From Halomonas sp. NO4 (GTDB lineage Bacteria > Pseudomonadota > Gammaproteobacteria > Pseudomonadales > Halomonadaceae): 64,000 nucleotides of DNA. This document shows positions 25,815 through 35,544 of the stretch, one piece after another. How positions within the stretch are numbered: position 1 is the first letter of the stretch; the number at the start of each line of letters is the position of its first letter. The notes under the pieces are model-generated. The model was not told the DNA's origin, made no database searches, and worked only from the letters and a program-made list of their open reading frames with translations. A program made the position numbers and the translations under genes. The stretch lies in assembly GCF_010994375.1 (NCBI RefSeq), contig NZ_WHMA01000003.1, forward strand, positions 225,893-289,892. Direction: 5' to 3'.

Positions 25815-26678
25815 GTGAGCCGCGCCCTCTTCGATGACATGAGACGCCGCATGGAGCACTTTCGCCGCTCCGAGCAGAAAGTGGCGCGCTTCGTCCTGCG
25901 CAACCCCGAGGAAGTGATCCACATGCGCATCGTCGACTTGGCCACCGAGGCCAAGGTGAGCGAGCCGACGGTGGTGCGCTTCTGCCGGGCCCTGGGTTGC
26001 AACGGCTTCCAGGACTTCAAGCTCAAGCTGGCGCAGATGCTCGCCTCGGGCAGCCAGTTCGCGCAGTTCTCGATGAACGACGACGATTCCGTCGCCGAGT
26101 TCTCCCAGAGCATCTTCGACTCCACCGTGGGCACCCTGCTGTCGGTGCGCGACCGCCTCGACAACGATGCCCTGAGCCGCGCCATCCAGGCGCTGGCCAT
26201 GGCCAACCGGGTGGAGTTCTACGGCTTCGGCGCCTCCGGCGCGGTGGCCTTCGACGCCCAGCACAAGTTCTTCCGCCTGCAGATCTCCACCGCCGCCTAC
26301 GCCGACCCGCACATGCAGAACATGTCGGCGGTGACCCTCAAGGAGGGCGACGTGGTGGTGGCGATCTCCCAGACCGGTCGCACCCGTGCGCTGGTGGCCA
26401 GCGTGCGCCTGGCCCGCGAGGCCGGCGCCACGGTGATCGGCCTGTGCCCCAGCGGCTCGCCGCTGGCTGAAGAGGTGACCCTGCCGCTCTACATCGACGT
26501 CCACGAGGACACCGAGATCTACACCCCCATGAGCTCGCGCATCGCCCACCTGGTGCTGGTCGACGTGCTCGCCGTGGGCGTGGCCAAGACCCGCGGGCCC
26601 AGGCTCGCCGAGCAGCTCAAGGCGGTGAAGAAGAGCCTGACGCCGCTTAGGTTCCCGGAGCAGGAAGGCAAGCCATAG
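25815..26678 (+). CDS. hexR: HexR-type RpiR-family transcriptional regulator
   Basis: 287 aa. N-terminal RpiR HTH (residues about 1-80, with 'SEPTVVRFCRALGCNGFQDFK') and C-terminal SIS sugar-phosphate domain ('FYGFGASGAVAFDAQHKF', 'AISQTGRTRALVASVRLARE'). Close in length and pattern to Pseudomonas/Shewanella HexR, which senses KDPG and controls Entner-Doudoroff and gluconeogenic genes. Usual neighbours zwf/pgl/edd are not in the window, so the exact regulon is inference. GTG 25815 is chosen for the AAGGAG 7 nt upstream. Confidence 0.85.
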   Translation: MSRALFDDMRRRMEHFRRSEQKVARFVLRNPEEVIHMRIVDLATEAKVSEPTVVRFCRALGCNGFQDFKLKLAQMLASGSQFAQFSMNDDDSVAEFSQSIFDSTVGTLLSVRDRLDNDALSRAIQALAMANRVEFYGFGASGAVAFDAQHKFFRLQISTAAYADPHMQNMSAVTLKEGDVVVAISQTGRTRALVASVRLAREAGATVIGLCPSGSPLAEEVTLPLYIDVHEDTEIYTPMSSRIAHLVLVDVLAVGVAKTRGPRLAEQLKAVKKSLTPLRFPEQEGKP

Positions 26679-26701
26679 GCGCCCGGCAACGCGGCTTTCC
26701 C

Positions 26702-26873
26702 GGCGACAGGGCTATCGCAGTTATGTGTGGGAGGGAGCTTCAGCTCGCGAAGCAGCGCGCAGCGCTGCCCCATCTGGGCCCCTTTCGGTGCCTTCGGCCG
26801 GCAGAGCCGGCCTCCCACTTTCCCCCTCTCTTCCCTGGGTGCCATCAACTGCGACTGCCCTATTCCCGGCGCC
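26702..26873. repeat. REP-like compound palindromic element before uvrD
   Basis: Core bounded by GTGGGAGG (26727-26734) and CCTCCCAC (26811-26818). Inside are GAGCT-TC-AGCTC, GCAGCGC-GCA-GCGCTGC and GCCGGC-AGA-GCCGGC hairpins. The left unit GTGGGAGGGAGCTTCAGCTC followed by GCGAAG resembles Pseudomonas-type REP units. Outer imperfect arms pair as well: 26702-26725 (GGCGACAGGGCTATCGCAG...) with 26843-26873 (CATCAACTGCGACTGCCC...). The layout is two facing REP units, as in REPINs. It fills most of the hexR-uvrD gap. Confidence 0.75.
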
Positions 26874-26945
26874 GCTCGCCGCGATGATTGGGCGGGCCAG
26901 TATGCTAAGCTGTCGGCCCATTTTCCAAGCAGCGATGCCTTCCCC

Positions 26946-29153
26946 ATGGATGACGTCACGGCGATCCTCGATCAGTTGAACCCGGCCCAGCGCGAGGCGG
27001 TGAGCGCCCCCCAGGGCAACCTGCTGGTGCTGGCCGGGGCCGGTTCGGGCAAGACCCGGGTGCTGGTGCACCGTATTGCCTGGCTGATGCAGGCTGAGGG
27101 GCTCTCGCCCTACGCGGTGCTTGCCGTGACCTTCACCAACAAGGCAGCGCGCGAGATGCGCACCCGTCTGGAGGCGCTGCTGGGGCTCTCGCTGCGCAAC
27201 GTGTGGGTGGGCACCTTCCACGCCATCGCCCACCGCCTGCTGCGCACCCACTGGCAGGACGCGCGCCTGCCGCAGCACTTCCAGATCATCGACACCGACG
27301 ACCAGTTGCGCCTGATCAAGCGCCTGCTGAAGGACCACCGGATCGACGACGAACGCTTTCCGCCGCGCCAGGTGCTCTCCTTCATCTCGGGTTGCAAGGA
27401 GGAGGGACTGCGCCCCCACCAGGTCGACGCCCACGGCGATGCCTACCTGGGGCAGATGGTCGAGCTCTACGAGCGCTACCAGCTCACTTGCGAGCGCGGC
27501 GGGCTGGTGGACTTCGGCGAGCTGCTGCTGAGAAGCCTGGAGCTCTTGCGCGACAACCCGGCGCTGCTCGCCCACTACCGCGAGCGCTTCGGCCACGTGC
27601 TGGTCGACGAGTTCCAGGACACCAACACCCTGCAGTACGCCTGGCTCAAGTTGCTCACCGGCCTGACCACGCCGATGACCGTGGTCGGCGACGACGACCA
27701 GTCGATCTACGGCTGGCGCGGCGCGCGGGTCGAGAACCTGCGACGCTTCGAGCAGGAGTTCCTGGGCACCCGCACGGTGCGCCTGGAGCAGAACTACCGC
27801 TCCACCAGCCTCATCCTCGATGCCGCCAACGCCCTGATCCGCCACAATGCTGACCGCCTGGGCAAGGCGCTGTGGACCGAAGGCGACCACGGTGAACCGA
27901 TCTCGGTCTACAGCGGCTTCAATGACCTCGACGAGGCGCGCTTTATCGTCGACACCATCAAGGAGAAGGTCGACGCCGGCTTCAACCGCCGCGAGGTCGC
28001 CATCCTCTACCGCTCCAATGCCCAGTCGCGGGTGATCGAGGAAACACTGATCCGCCAGGGCATGCCCTACCGCATCTATGGCGGCCAGCGCTTCTACGAG
28101 CGCCTGGAGATCAAGAACGCCCTGGCCTACCTGCGACTCTTGCTCAACCGTGACGACGACGCCTCGCTGGAGCGCATCGTCAACGTACCGGCGCGCGGCA
28201 TCGGTACCCGCACCGTGGAGCAAGTGCGCAGCCGCGCCCGGGAGAGCGGCGTCTCGCTGTGGCAGGCGCTGCACGACGGCCTGGCCCAAGGCGCGTTCAA
28301 GGGGCGTGCCGGGTCGGCGCTGACCGCGTTCGCCGACCTCGTCGAGGCGCTGGACAACGCGACCGCCGGCATGGCGTTGCACGAGATCGTCGCCCACATC
28401 ATCGAGCGCAGCGGCCTGATTACTCATCATCAGAACGAGAAGGGCGAGAAGGGCCAGGCGCGCGTCGAGAACCTCGAGGAGCTGGTCAACGCCGCTCGCG
28501 CCTTCACCCAGGGCGAGGCGCTCGACCCGCCCGAAGTGGGCGAGGGTGCCGTGGCGCTGGAGGCCTTTCTCGCCGAGGCGGCGCTCAATGCCGGCGATCA
28601 CGAAGCCGACGAGTTCGAGGACGGCGTGCAGCTGATGACCCTGCACTCGGCCAAGGGGCTGGAGTTTCCGGTGGTGTTCATCGCCGGGGTGGAAGAAGGC
28701 CTCTTTCCCCACCGGATGTCGCTGGAGGAGCCCGGCCGCCTCGAGGAGGAGCGGCGGCTCTGCTACGTGGGTCTGACCCGCGCCATGCGCAAGCTCTACC
28801 TCACCCACGCCGAGATCCGCCGCCTGCACGGCAAGGAGACCTACCAGCGGCCGTCGCGCTTTCTGCGCGAGATCCCCGAGGAATACCTCGAGGAAGTGCG
28901 CCTGCGCGGCCAGGTTTCCCGGCCGCTGACCGCGACCCGGCCCGCTGTCGGTCTGTCGCAGCAGACCACGGTCAACGGCGGCGGCGACCTGCCGAGCCTG
29001 TGCCTGGGCCAGCGCGTCAGCCATCCGGTGTTCGGCGAGGGGGTGATCCTCAATGCCGAGGGCGAGGGGCAGCGCGCCCGGGTGCAGGTGAGCTTCGAGG
29101 GCGAAGGGGACAAGTGGCTGGTGCTGGGGTTTGCCAAGTTGACGCCGTTATGA
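26946..29153 (+). CDS. uvrD: DNA helicase II UvrD
   Basis: 3'-5' SF1A helicase of nucleotide-excision and mismatch repair. 735 aa (E. coli 720). Motif I GAGSGKTRV, Ia '[15 protein letters not shown]', II 'VDEFQDTN', III '[15 protein letters not shown]', V 'LMTLHSAKGLEFPVVF', VI 'VGLTRAMRKLYL'. The C-terminal Tudor-like RNA-polymerase-contacting region ('GQRVSHPVFGEGVIL' to 'GFAKLTPL') separates it from Rep. ATG 26946 gives MDDVTAILDQLNPAQREAV, the family start; longer in-frame starts run into the REP element. Confidence 0.94.
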   Translation: MDDVTAILDQLNPAQREAVSAPQGNLLVLAGAGSGKTRVLVHRIAWLMQAEGLSPYAVLAVTFTNKAAREMRTRLEALLGLSLRNVWVGTFHAIAHRLLRTHWQDARLPQHFQIIDTDDQLRLIKRLLKDHRIDDERFPPRQVLSFISGCKEEGLRPHQVDAHGDAYLGQMVELYERYQLTCERGGLVDFGELLLRSLELLRDNPALLAHYRERFGHVLVDEFQDTNTLQYAWLKLLTGLTTPMTVVGDDDQSIYGWRGARVENLRRFEQEFLGTRTVRLEQNYRSTSLILDAANALIRHNADRLGKALWTEGDHGEPISVYSGFNDLDEARFIVDTIKEKVDAGFNRREVAILYRSNAQSRVIEETLIRQGMPYRIYGGQRFYERLEIKNALAYLRLLLNRDDDASLERIVNVPARGIGTRTVEQVRSRARESGVSLWQALHDGLAQGAFKGRAGSALTAFADLVEALDNATAGMALHEIVAHIIERSGLITHHQNEKGEKGQARVENLEELVNAARAFTQGEALDPPEVGEGAVALEAFLAEAALNAGDHEADEFEDGVQLMTLHSAKGLEFPVVFIAGVEEGLFPHRMSLEEPGRLEEERRLCYVGLTRAMRKLYLTHAEIRRLHGKETYQRPSRFLREIPEEYLEEVRLRGQVSRPLTATRPAVGLSQQTTVNGGGDLPSLCLGQRVSHPVFGEGVILNAEGEGQRARVQVSFEGEGDKWLVLGFAKLTPL

Positions 29154-29280
29154 GGCGTCGTTGACGGCGCTGTCGGTGGGTCGGCTTGCCGGCTAAATCG
29201 GCCTTGCCGCATACTCTTTGGCGGACACGCCGCACGCGACGCTGCGGATCAGAATAACTCACCCCGGAGTCATGCCCGCC

Positions 29281-30381
29281 ATGCAACGCCGTCACTTTCT
29301 CAAGAACACCCTCAAGACCGCCGGCCTGGGGGCCGCCGGTATCGCCGCCGCGCCCTTCGTTGCCACTGCCAAGGCCCAGGAGACCATCACCTGGAACATG
29401 GTCACCTCCTGGCCGACGAACTTCCCCGCCCTGGGCACCGGCGCCAACGACTTCGCCGCGCGCATCGAGCGGCTCTCCGCCGGGCGCATGCGGGTGCAGG
29501 TGCACGGCGCCGGCGAGATGGTGCCACCGCTGGAGGTCTTCGATGCCGTGGCCGCCGGGACCGCCGAGATGGGCCACTCCGCCTCCTACTACTGGCGCGG
29601 CAAGGCGGCCGCGGCGCAGTTCTTCACCGCCGTGCCCTTCGGCATGAACACCACCGAAACCAACGCCTGGCTCTACCACGGCGGCGGCCAGGAGCTGTGG
29701 GACGAGGTCTACGCCAAGCACAACCTCAAGCCCTTCCCGGTGGGCAACACCGGTACCCAGATGGCCGGCTGGTTCAAGAAGGAGATCAACTCGCTCGACG
29801 ACATGCAGGGCCTCAAGCTGCGCCTGCCGGGCCTGGCCGGCGAGGCGATGAACCGCATCGGCGTCACCACCGTCAACATGCCCGGCTCGGAGATCTTCAC
29901 CTCCATGCAGACCGGGGTGCTGGACGCCGCCGACTGGGTGGGCCCCTACAACGACCTGGCCTTCGGCTTGCACCAGGTGGCCGACTACTACTACACCTCG
30001 GCCTGGAACGAGCCTTCGGCGATCCTCGAGGGGACGGTCAACCTGGATGCCTGGAACGAGCTGCCCGACGACCTCAAGGCGGTGGTCACCGAGGCGGCCC
30101 GCGCCTCCAACCTGGCGATGATCAGCGAGTTCGCCTTCCGCAACGCCCAGGCGCTGGACACCCTGGTCGACGAGCACGGCGTCGAGCTGCGAAGCTTCCC
30201 CGACGACGTCATGGCGGCGCTCCACGAGGCCTCCCAGACCGTCATCCAGGAGCAGGTCGACAACGATGCGGACTCGGCCAAGGTCTACGAGTCCTACATG
30301 GCCTTCCAGCAGCTGGTGCGCCGCTTCACCGACGTCGGCGAATTCGCCTACCTCAAGGCGCGCGCGCAGGTCGGCGCCTGA
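29281..30381 (+). CDS. TRAP transporter solute-binding protein (DctP family), Tat-type signal, orphan
   Basis: Periplasmic receptor of a TRAP uptake system for (keto)acids. 366 aa. The N-terminus MQRRHFLKN carries a twin-arginine RRxFLK motif, then a hydrophobic core and 'ATAKAQ' cleavage region. 'MVTSWPTNFPALGTGANDFAARIE', 'HSASYYWRGKAAAAQFFTAVPFGMN' and 'AADWVGPYNDLAFGLHQVADYYY' resemble TakP-like 2-oxoacid binders. No DctQ or DctM membrane genes are adjacent, so its partners are elsewhere. ATG 29281 is preferred over ATG 29272, which is only 2 nt from the CGGAG site. Confidence 0.87.
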   Translation: MQRRHFLKNTLKTAGLGAAGIAAAPFVATAKAQETITWNMVTSWPTNFPALGTGANDFAARIERLSAGRMRVQVHGAGEMVPPLEVFDAVAAGTAEMGHSASYYWRGKAAAAQFFTAVPFGMNTTETNAWLYHGGGQELWDEVYAKHNLKPFPVGNTGTQMAGWFKKEINSLDDMQGLKLRLPGLAGEAMNRIGVTTVNMPGSEIFTSMQTGVLDAADWVGPYNDLAFGLHQVADYYYTSAWNEPSAILEGTVNLDAWNELPDDLKAVVTEAARASNLAMISEFAFRNAQALDTLVDEHGVELRSFPDDVMAALHEASQTVIQEQVDNDADSAKVYESYMAFQQLVRRFTDVGEFAYLKARAQVGA

Positions 30382-30404
30382 GCGGCGCGTCACCCGGCCG
30401 CAGC

Positions 30405-30430
30405 ACAGGGGCGCCTCAGGGCGCCCCTGT
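30405..30430. terminator. Hairpin between convergent TRAP-receptor and thioesterase genes
   Basis: ACAGGGGCGC (30405-30414), loop CTCAGG, GCGCCCCTGT (30421-30430). The right arm touches the stop codon of the minus-strand thioesterase gene. Weak T-tract on either side. Confidence 0.65.
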
Positions 30431-30846
30431 CATTGACGCGCCTCGCCGCGGTGCACCGAGCGAATGCGACCGTTGTCGTCCAGCGCCACCATCACGAAAC
30501 GCGCTTCGGTGACCTTGTTGAGCTCGTCGGGGTCGCGCTCGTGGGGCGAGCGGATCCACACTTCCACGTCGATCTTGATCGAGCTGTGGCCGATGTCGCG
30601 CACGCGGGTGAAGATGTTGACCGTGGATCCGACCCGTACCGGGCACAGGAAATCCATGGCCTCGATGGCCACGGTGGCCGTGCGCCCCAGGGCCTCGCGC
30701 CCGGCGGCGAGCTCCGCGGCCTGGTCCATGTGGCGCACCAGCCAGCCGCCGGGAATGTCGCCGTAGAGGTTGGTATCCTGGCGGCTGGCCAGCAGTTTCA
30801 GCGTCAGTTGCCCCTGCGGGGCGGGTACATCGTCGAGGTCTGTCAT
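30430..30846 (-). CDS. Acyl-CoA thioesterase, YciA-type hotdog
   Basis: Hydrolyses acyl-CoA to acid and CoA. 138 aa single hotdog domain. 'NLYGDIPGGWLVRHMDQAAELAA' (catalytic Asp in 'HMDQA'), 'EAMDFLCPVRVGSTVNIF' and 'VTEARFVMVALDD' fit the YciA/BACH group. ATG 30846 begins MTDLDDVPAPQG, typical of the family; longer in-frame upstream sequence is non-homologous and lies over the PstS-like gene. Its start codon overlaps the presumed start of the divergent gene. Confidence 0.87.
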   Translation of the reverse strand: MTDLDDVPAPQGQLTLKLLASRQDTNLYGDIPGGWLVRHMDQAAELAAGREALGRTATVAIEAMDFLCPVRVGSTVNIFTRVRDIGHSSIKIDVEVWIRSPHERDPDELNKVTEARFVMVALDDNGRIRSVHRGEARQ

Positions 30847-31900
30847 GAGGTGTCGCAAGCTCGGCTTGTTGTTGTGGAGAAAGACCCACCGGGGCCGGGG
30901 TGTTGCACCGCAGCGCCGGCGCCCGGAGCGCCATCTTATACGCCTAGGCCGCTCGGGCTCCAGCCTGGCGGGGCTGCTGGCCGTCGGCCTGCTGCTGGCC
31001 ACGGCGGTGCGCGCCGAGCCGGAGGGGATCGAACCGGTGGGCACGCTGGGTGCCATGGGCTCCGATACCCTGGCGGGGCTGATGCTGCGCTGGGGGGAGC
31101 AGCTCACCGAGCGCCATCCGGGCATTCGCCTGCAGCTGCAGACCAGCGGCTCGGCCAGCGCCCCGCCGGCCCTGGCGGCCGGCACCACCCGCCTGGGGCC
31201 CATGTCGCGCCCCATGCGCGAGGTGGAGCGCGAGGCATTCATCGCCCGCCACGGCTACCCGCCGGTGGAGATCGAGATCGCCCGCGATGCCCTGGCAGTG
31301 GTGGTGCATCGCCACCACCCCCTGACCGCGCTCGACCGGCCAACCCTCGACGCCATCTTCTCGCGCACGCGCCGCTGCGGGGCCGAACAGGCCATCACCC
31401 ACTGGTCGCAGCTGGGGTTCGAGTCGCCCCCGGGACGCATCGAACTGCACGGCCGCAACCTGGCCTCGGGCACCTATGGGCTCTTCCGTCAGCGCGCCCT
31501 GTGCGGCGGCGAGTATCGCCGCGCGCTCAACGAGCACCCCGGCTCGGCGGCCGTGGTGGCCGCGGTGGGCGAGACGCGCAGCGCCATCGGCTATGCCGGC
31601 CTGAACCATCTCACCCCCTCGGTGAAGGCGCTGGCCCTGGTGGATGACCAGGGGGTGCTCCGGCGCCCCACGGTCGAGGCGGTGCGCCACGGCGACTATC
31701 CGCTGAGTCGCTCGCTCTATCTCTACCTCAACCTGCCGCCGGAGGGGACCCTGCCCGGGCCGGAGCGCGCCTTCCTGGACCTGGTGCTCTCGCCGGCGGG
31801 TCAGGCCAGCGTGACCTCGCTGGGGTTCGTCGCCCTGCCCGACAACCGGCTGGCCGGCCAGAGACGCCGCCTGGGGCTGGCCCCGCTCGGCGCGGAGTGA
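30845..31900 (+). CDS. PstS-like phosphate ABC transporter substrate-binding protein
   Basis: Probable periplasmic phosphate receptor for the PstCAB genes downstream. About 351 aa from ATG 30845. The receptor fold starts with 'GTLGAMGSDTLAGLMLRWGE', and 'TSGSASAPPALAAGTTRLGPMSRPM' is the phosphate-site region of SBP family PstS proteins. 'NLASGTYGLFRQRALCGGEYR' and 'VGETRSAIGYAGLNH' follow. The signal-peptide core is 'LAGLLAVGLLLATAVRA', so about 40 residues precede it, and the ATG overlaps the divergent yciA start. The true start is therefore uncertain; a non-AUG start nearer to 30920-30950 is possible. Ends 44 bp before pstC. Confidence 0.82.
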   Translation: MRCRKLGLLLWRKTHRGRGVAPQRRRPERHLIRLGRSGSSLAGLLAVGLLLATAVRAEPEGIEPVGTLGAMGSDTLAGLMLRWGEQLTERHPGIRLQLQTSGSASAPPALAAGTTRLGPMSRPMREVEREAFIARHGYPPVEIEIARDALAVVVHRHHPLTALDRPTLDAIFSRTRRCGAEQAITHWSQLGFESPPGRIELHGRNLASGTYGLFRQRALCGGEYRRALNEHPGSAAVVAAVGETRSAIGYAGLNHLTPSVKALALVDDQGVLRRPTVEAVRHGDYPLSRSLYLYLNLPPEGTLPGPERAFLDLVLSPAGQASVTSLGFVALPDNRLAGQRRRLGLAPLGAE

Positions 31901-31902
31901 GC

Positions 31903-31920
31903 CTGTCACCCATCTGTCAT
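31903..31920 (+). promoter_or_regulatory. Pho box upstream of pstC
   Basis: CTGTCACCCATCTGTCAT: two CTGTCAY units at 11-bp spacing with a 4-bp linker, matching the PhoB consensus at all fixed positions. It starts 3 bp after the PstS-like gene's stop and ends 24 bp before pstC, so pstCAB-phoU can be induced by PhoB separately from the upstream gene. Confidence 0.85.
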
Positions 31921-31943
31921 CAAGGTGTCTTACCCTGCACAGC

Positions 31944-33074
31944 ATGATCGAGCGTTTTTCGGCTTCGCTGCCGCGTACCCGCCGGCGCCACCGGCGTGAT
32001 CGTCTCGCCTCGGCCCTGATCACGGCCGGTGGCCTGGGCGTGATCCTGGCGGTGCTGGCTATCGGCGTCTTCCTGGCGGTGGAGGCCATACCGGTCCTGT
32101 TCGACGACGGCGTGAGCCTGGCCCGAGTGGAGGCGACGCTCACGCCGCTGGCCTGGGGAACGCTCAAGGCGGCCTTCTGGGCACTGCTCTTCGCTCTGCC
32201 CCTGGCCCTGGGGGCGGCGATGCACTCGGCGCTGTTCATGTCGCCGCGCCTGCGGGCCCGGCTCAAGCCGACCCTGGAGCTGATGGAGGCGCTGCCGGGG
32301 GTGGTCATCGGCTTCGTCGCCGGCCTGGTGCTGGCGCCCTGGGTGGAGCGTCACCTGGCCGGGGCGGCGGCGCTGCTGCTGGCACTCCCCGCCGGGGCGC
32401 TGCTGGCCGGCGGGCTGTGGCGCTGGCTGCCGGCGGGCCTGCGCCGCCGCCTGCCGCTGGCCTGGGCGGGGCTGTGGCTGCTGCCCTGGCTGGTCGCCCT
32501 GGGATGGGGGGCCATGGCCCTGGCGCCATGGCTCGAGGGCCTGCTCTTCGGCGGCGACCTGCGCGCCTGGCTGGCGGCCGAGCTGGGGCTGCACTATGCC
32601 GCGCGCAACGCCCTGATCGTCGGTCTCGCCATGGGCTTTGCGGTGCTGCCGAGCGTCTACGCCCTGGCCGAGGAGGCGCTGGCCGGGGTGCCGGCGAGCC
32701 TGGCCGAGGGCGCCCAGGCACTGGGGGCGACTCGCTGGCAGGCGCTGTGGCGGGTGGTACTGCCGGCGGCGGCCCCGGGGGTTTTCGCGGCGGTGATGAT
32801 CGGGGCCGGGCGTGCGGTGGGCGAGACCATGATCGTGCTGCTGGCCAGCGGCAACAGCGCCCTGATGAGCCTGAGCCCCCTGGAGGGCATGCGTGCCATG
32901 GCGGCGAGCATCGCCATCGAACTGCCCGAGGCCACGCCGGGCAGCCCGGACTACCGCCTGCTGCTGCTGGCGGCCCTGGCGCTGTTCGCCTTCACCTTTC
33001 TCGTCAATACCCTGGCCGAGCTGGTGCGCACCCGGCTGTACCGCCGCTATCGCCGGCTGGGAGGGCCGCGATGA
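31944..33074 (+). CDS. pstC: Phosphate ABC transporter permease PstC
   Basis: Inner-membrane subunit of the high-affinity phosphate importer. 376 aa with about seven membrane segments. Permease coupling motif 'EGAQALGATRWQALWRVVLPAAAPGVF' and 'GRAVGETMIVLLASGN' (the ETM region typical of PstC). The first periplasmic loop is compact, unlike the long Pseudomonas form. Directly downstream of a Pho box; the stop overlaps the pstA start (ATGA). Confidence 0.9.
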   Translation: MIERFSASLPRTRRRHRRDRLASALITAGGLGVILAVLAIGVFLAVEAIPVLFDDGVSLARVEATLTPLAWGTLKAAFWALLFALPLALGAAMHSALFMSPRLRARLKPTLELMEALPGVVIGFVAGLVLAPWVERHLAGAAALLLALPAGALLAGGLWRWLPAGLRRRLPLAWAGLWLLPWLVALGWGAMALAPWLEGLLFGGDLRAWLAAELGLHYAARNALIVGLAMGFAVLPSVYALAEEALAGVPASLAEGAQALGATRWQALWRVVLPAAAPGVFAAVMIGAGRAVGETMIVLLASGNSALMSLSPLEGMRAMAASIAIELPEATPGSPDYRLLLLAALALFAFTFLVNTLAELVRTRLYRRYRRLGGPR

Positions 33075-34642
33075 GCCGCTTGTGGGCGCGTCGCCGGGCG
33101 GCGGGGGAAGGAGCCGGCGCCTGGCTGGCCGCCGGCAGCGTGGCGCTGTCGCTGCTGCTGCTGGGCAGCTTGCTAACGCTGCTCGCGGTGCGCGGCCTGG
33201 GGCACTTCTGGCCGGCCTCCGTGGCGCTGGTGGAGCTCGACGACGGCCGCCAGTTGGCCGGGTGGACCGTGCGCGAGCTGCCCCTGCCCGAGAGCGAGGG
33301 GCGCGAACGCCTCTACTTCACGGGCAATCGCGACCGTGACGGCGATGTCTGGGAGTGGCTGCCGGTGGCGCGCATCGCGGCGCAGACCTATCCCCCCGAG
33401 CTGGTGGTGCTGGAGCGCCGCCGCTGGGGCACCTTCATCGGCCGGTTGGTGGCCGTCGAGCCGGGGCCGGAGACGCCGGGGTGGGAGTCAGAAACCGCCG
33501 CCCCCGGCGACACGGCCTGGGCTCGCCTCGCGGCGCGCCTGGCGGCGCTAGAACGGCTGCGCGAGGCGCGCGAGACCCTGGAGCGGGAGACGATCCGCCC
33601 CCTGGTGCGCCGCCTGGAGGCCGACCCCGAGGACACGGCGGCGCGCCGCGCCCTGGCGGCGGCCAGCGAGCGCGTGGCGCACCTGCGTGCGGCCATGGAC
33701 GAGACCACCCTGGTGCTGGAGAGCGTCGACGGCCGTCGCTTCCGCCAGCCCTTGGTCGAGGTCCTCGCCGCCACACGCCCCAATGCGCTGTCGCCGCTCG
33801 GCAAGCTGGTCGCCTGGGGGCGCGGGCTGTGGCGCTTCCTCTCCGAGGGGCCGCGCGCGGCCAACAGCGCCGGCGGGGTGTGGCCGGCGATCTTCGGCAC
33901 GGTGCTGATGGTGCTGCTGATGTCGCTGCTGGTCACGCCCTTCGGGGTGCTGGCGGCCTTCTACCTCAACGAGGTGGCGCACCAGGGGCGCCTGACGAGG
34001 TTGGTGCGCATCGCCGTGCGCAACCTCGCCGGCGTACCCTCGATCGTCTATGGCGTCTTCGGCCTCGGCGTCTTCGTCTACGGCATCGGCGGCACGCTGG
34101 ACGACTGGTTCTTCGAGGACCGCCTGCCGTCGCCCACCTTCGGCACCGGGGGCTTGCTGTGGGCCTCGCTGACGCTCGCCCTGCTCACCCTGCCGGTGGT
34201 GATCGTGGCCACCGAGGAGGGGCTGGCGCGCATCCCCGCCCACCAGCGGGAAGGCGCCCTGGCGCTGGGCGCCACGCGCTTGGAGATGCTCAGCCGGGTG
34301 GTCCTGCCCATGGCGGTGCCGGCCATGCTCACCGGGGTGATCCTCGCCGTGGCCCGGGCGGCCGGCGAGGTGGCGCCGCTGATGCTGGTGGGGGTGGCCA
34401 AGCTGGCCCCGCAGATCCCGGTGGACGGCGACTTCCCCTTCCTGCATCTTGATCGCAAGTTCATGCACCTGGGGTACCACGTCTACGACAGCGCCTTCCA
34501 CGGCGATGACGTCCAGGCGGCGATGCCGCTGGTGTTCGCCACGGCACTGCTGCTGGTGCTGGTGATCCTGGTGCTTAACCTGACTGCAATATTTCTGCGT
34601 CATCATGTCCGCACGCGCCACGCGGCCCTGTCGCGTCAGTGA
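33071..34642 (+). CDS. pstA: Phosphate ABC transporter permease PstA, long form
   Basis: Second membrane subunit. 523 aa, far longer than the ~296 aa of E. coli PstA. The extra length is a polar, Arg/Glu/Ala-rich block between the first membrane helix (residues about 18-45) and the permease core that begins near residue 275 ('[31 protein letters not shown]'). The insert includes a predicted coiled coil ('[20 protein letters not shown]'). The core has the coupling loop '[27 protein letters not shown]' and '[14 protein letters not shown]'. Long PstA forms exist in Pseudomonas and relatives. ATG 33071 overlaps pstC by 4 nt. Confidence 0.9.
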   Translation: MSRLWARRRAAGEGAGAWLAAGSVALSLLLLGSLLTLLAVRGLGHFWPASVALVELDDGRQLAGWTVRELPLPESEGRERLYFTGNRDRDGDVWEWLPVARIAAQTYPPELVVLERRRWGTFIGRLVAVEPGPETPGWESETAAPGDTAWARLAARLAALERLREARETLERETIRPLVRRLEADPEDTAARRALAAASERVAHLRAAMDETTLVLESVDGRRFRQPLVEVLAATRPNALSPLGKLVAWGRGLWRFLSEGPRAANSAGGVWPAIFGTVLMVLLMSLLVTPFGVLAAFYLNEVAHQGRLTRLVRIAVRNLAGVPSIVYGVFGLGVFVYGIGGTLDDWFFEDRLPSPTFGTGGLLWASLTLALLTLPVVIVATEEGLARIPAHQREGALALGATRLEMLSRVVLPMAVPAMLTGVILAVARAAGEVAPLMLVGVAKLAPQIPVDGDFPFLHLDRKFMHLGYHVYDSAFHGDDVQAAMPLVFATALLLVLVILVLNLTAIFLRHHVRTRHAALSRQ

Positions 34643-34655
34643 GGGAGGGGCGAAC

Positions 34656-35504
<849 letters not shown>

Positions 35505-35544
35505 ACGGTCAGGAAACGACATCCGGCGACCCGAGGAGAGCCTC

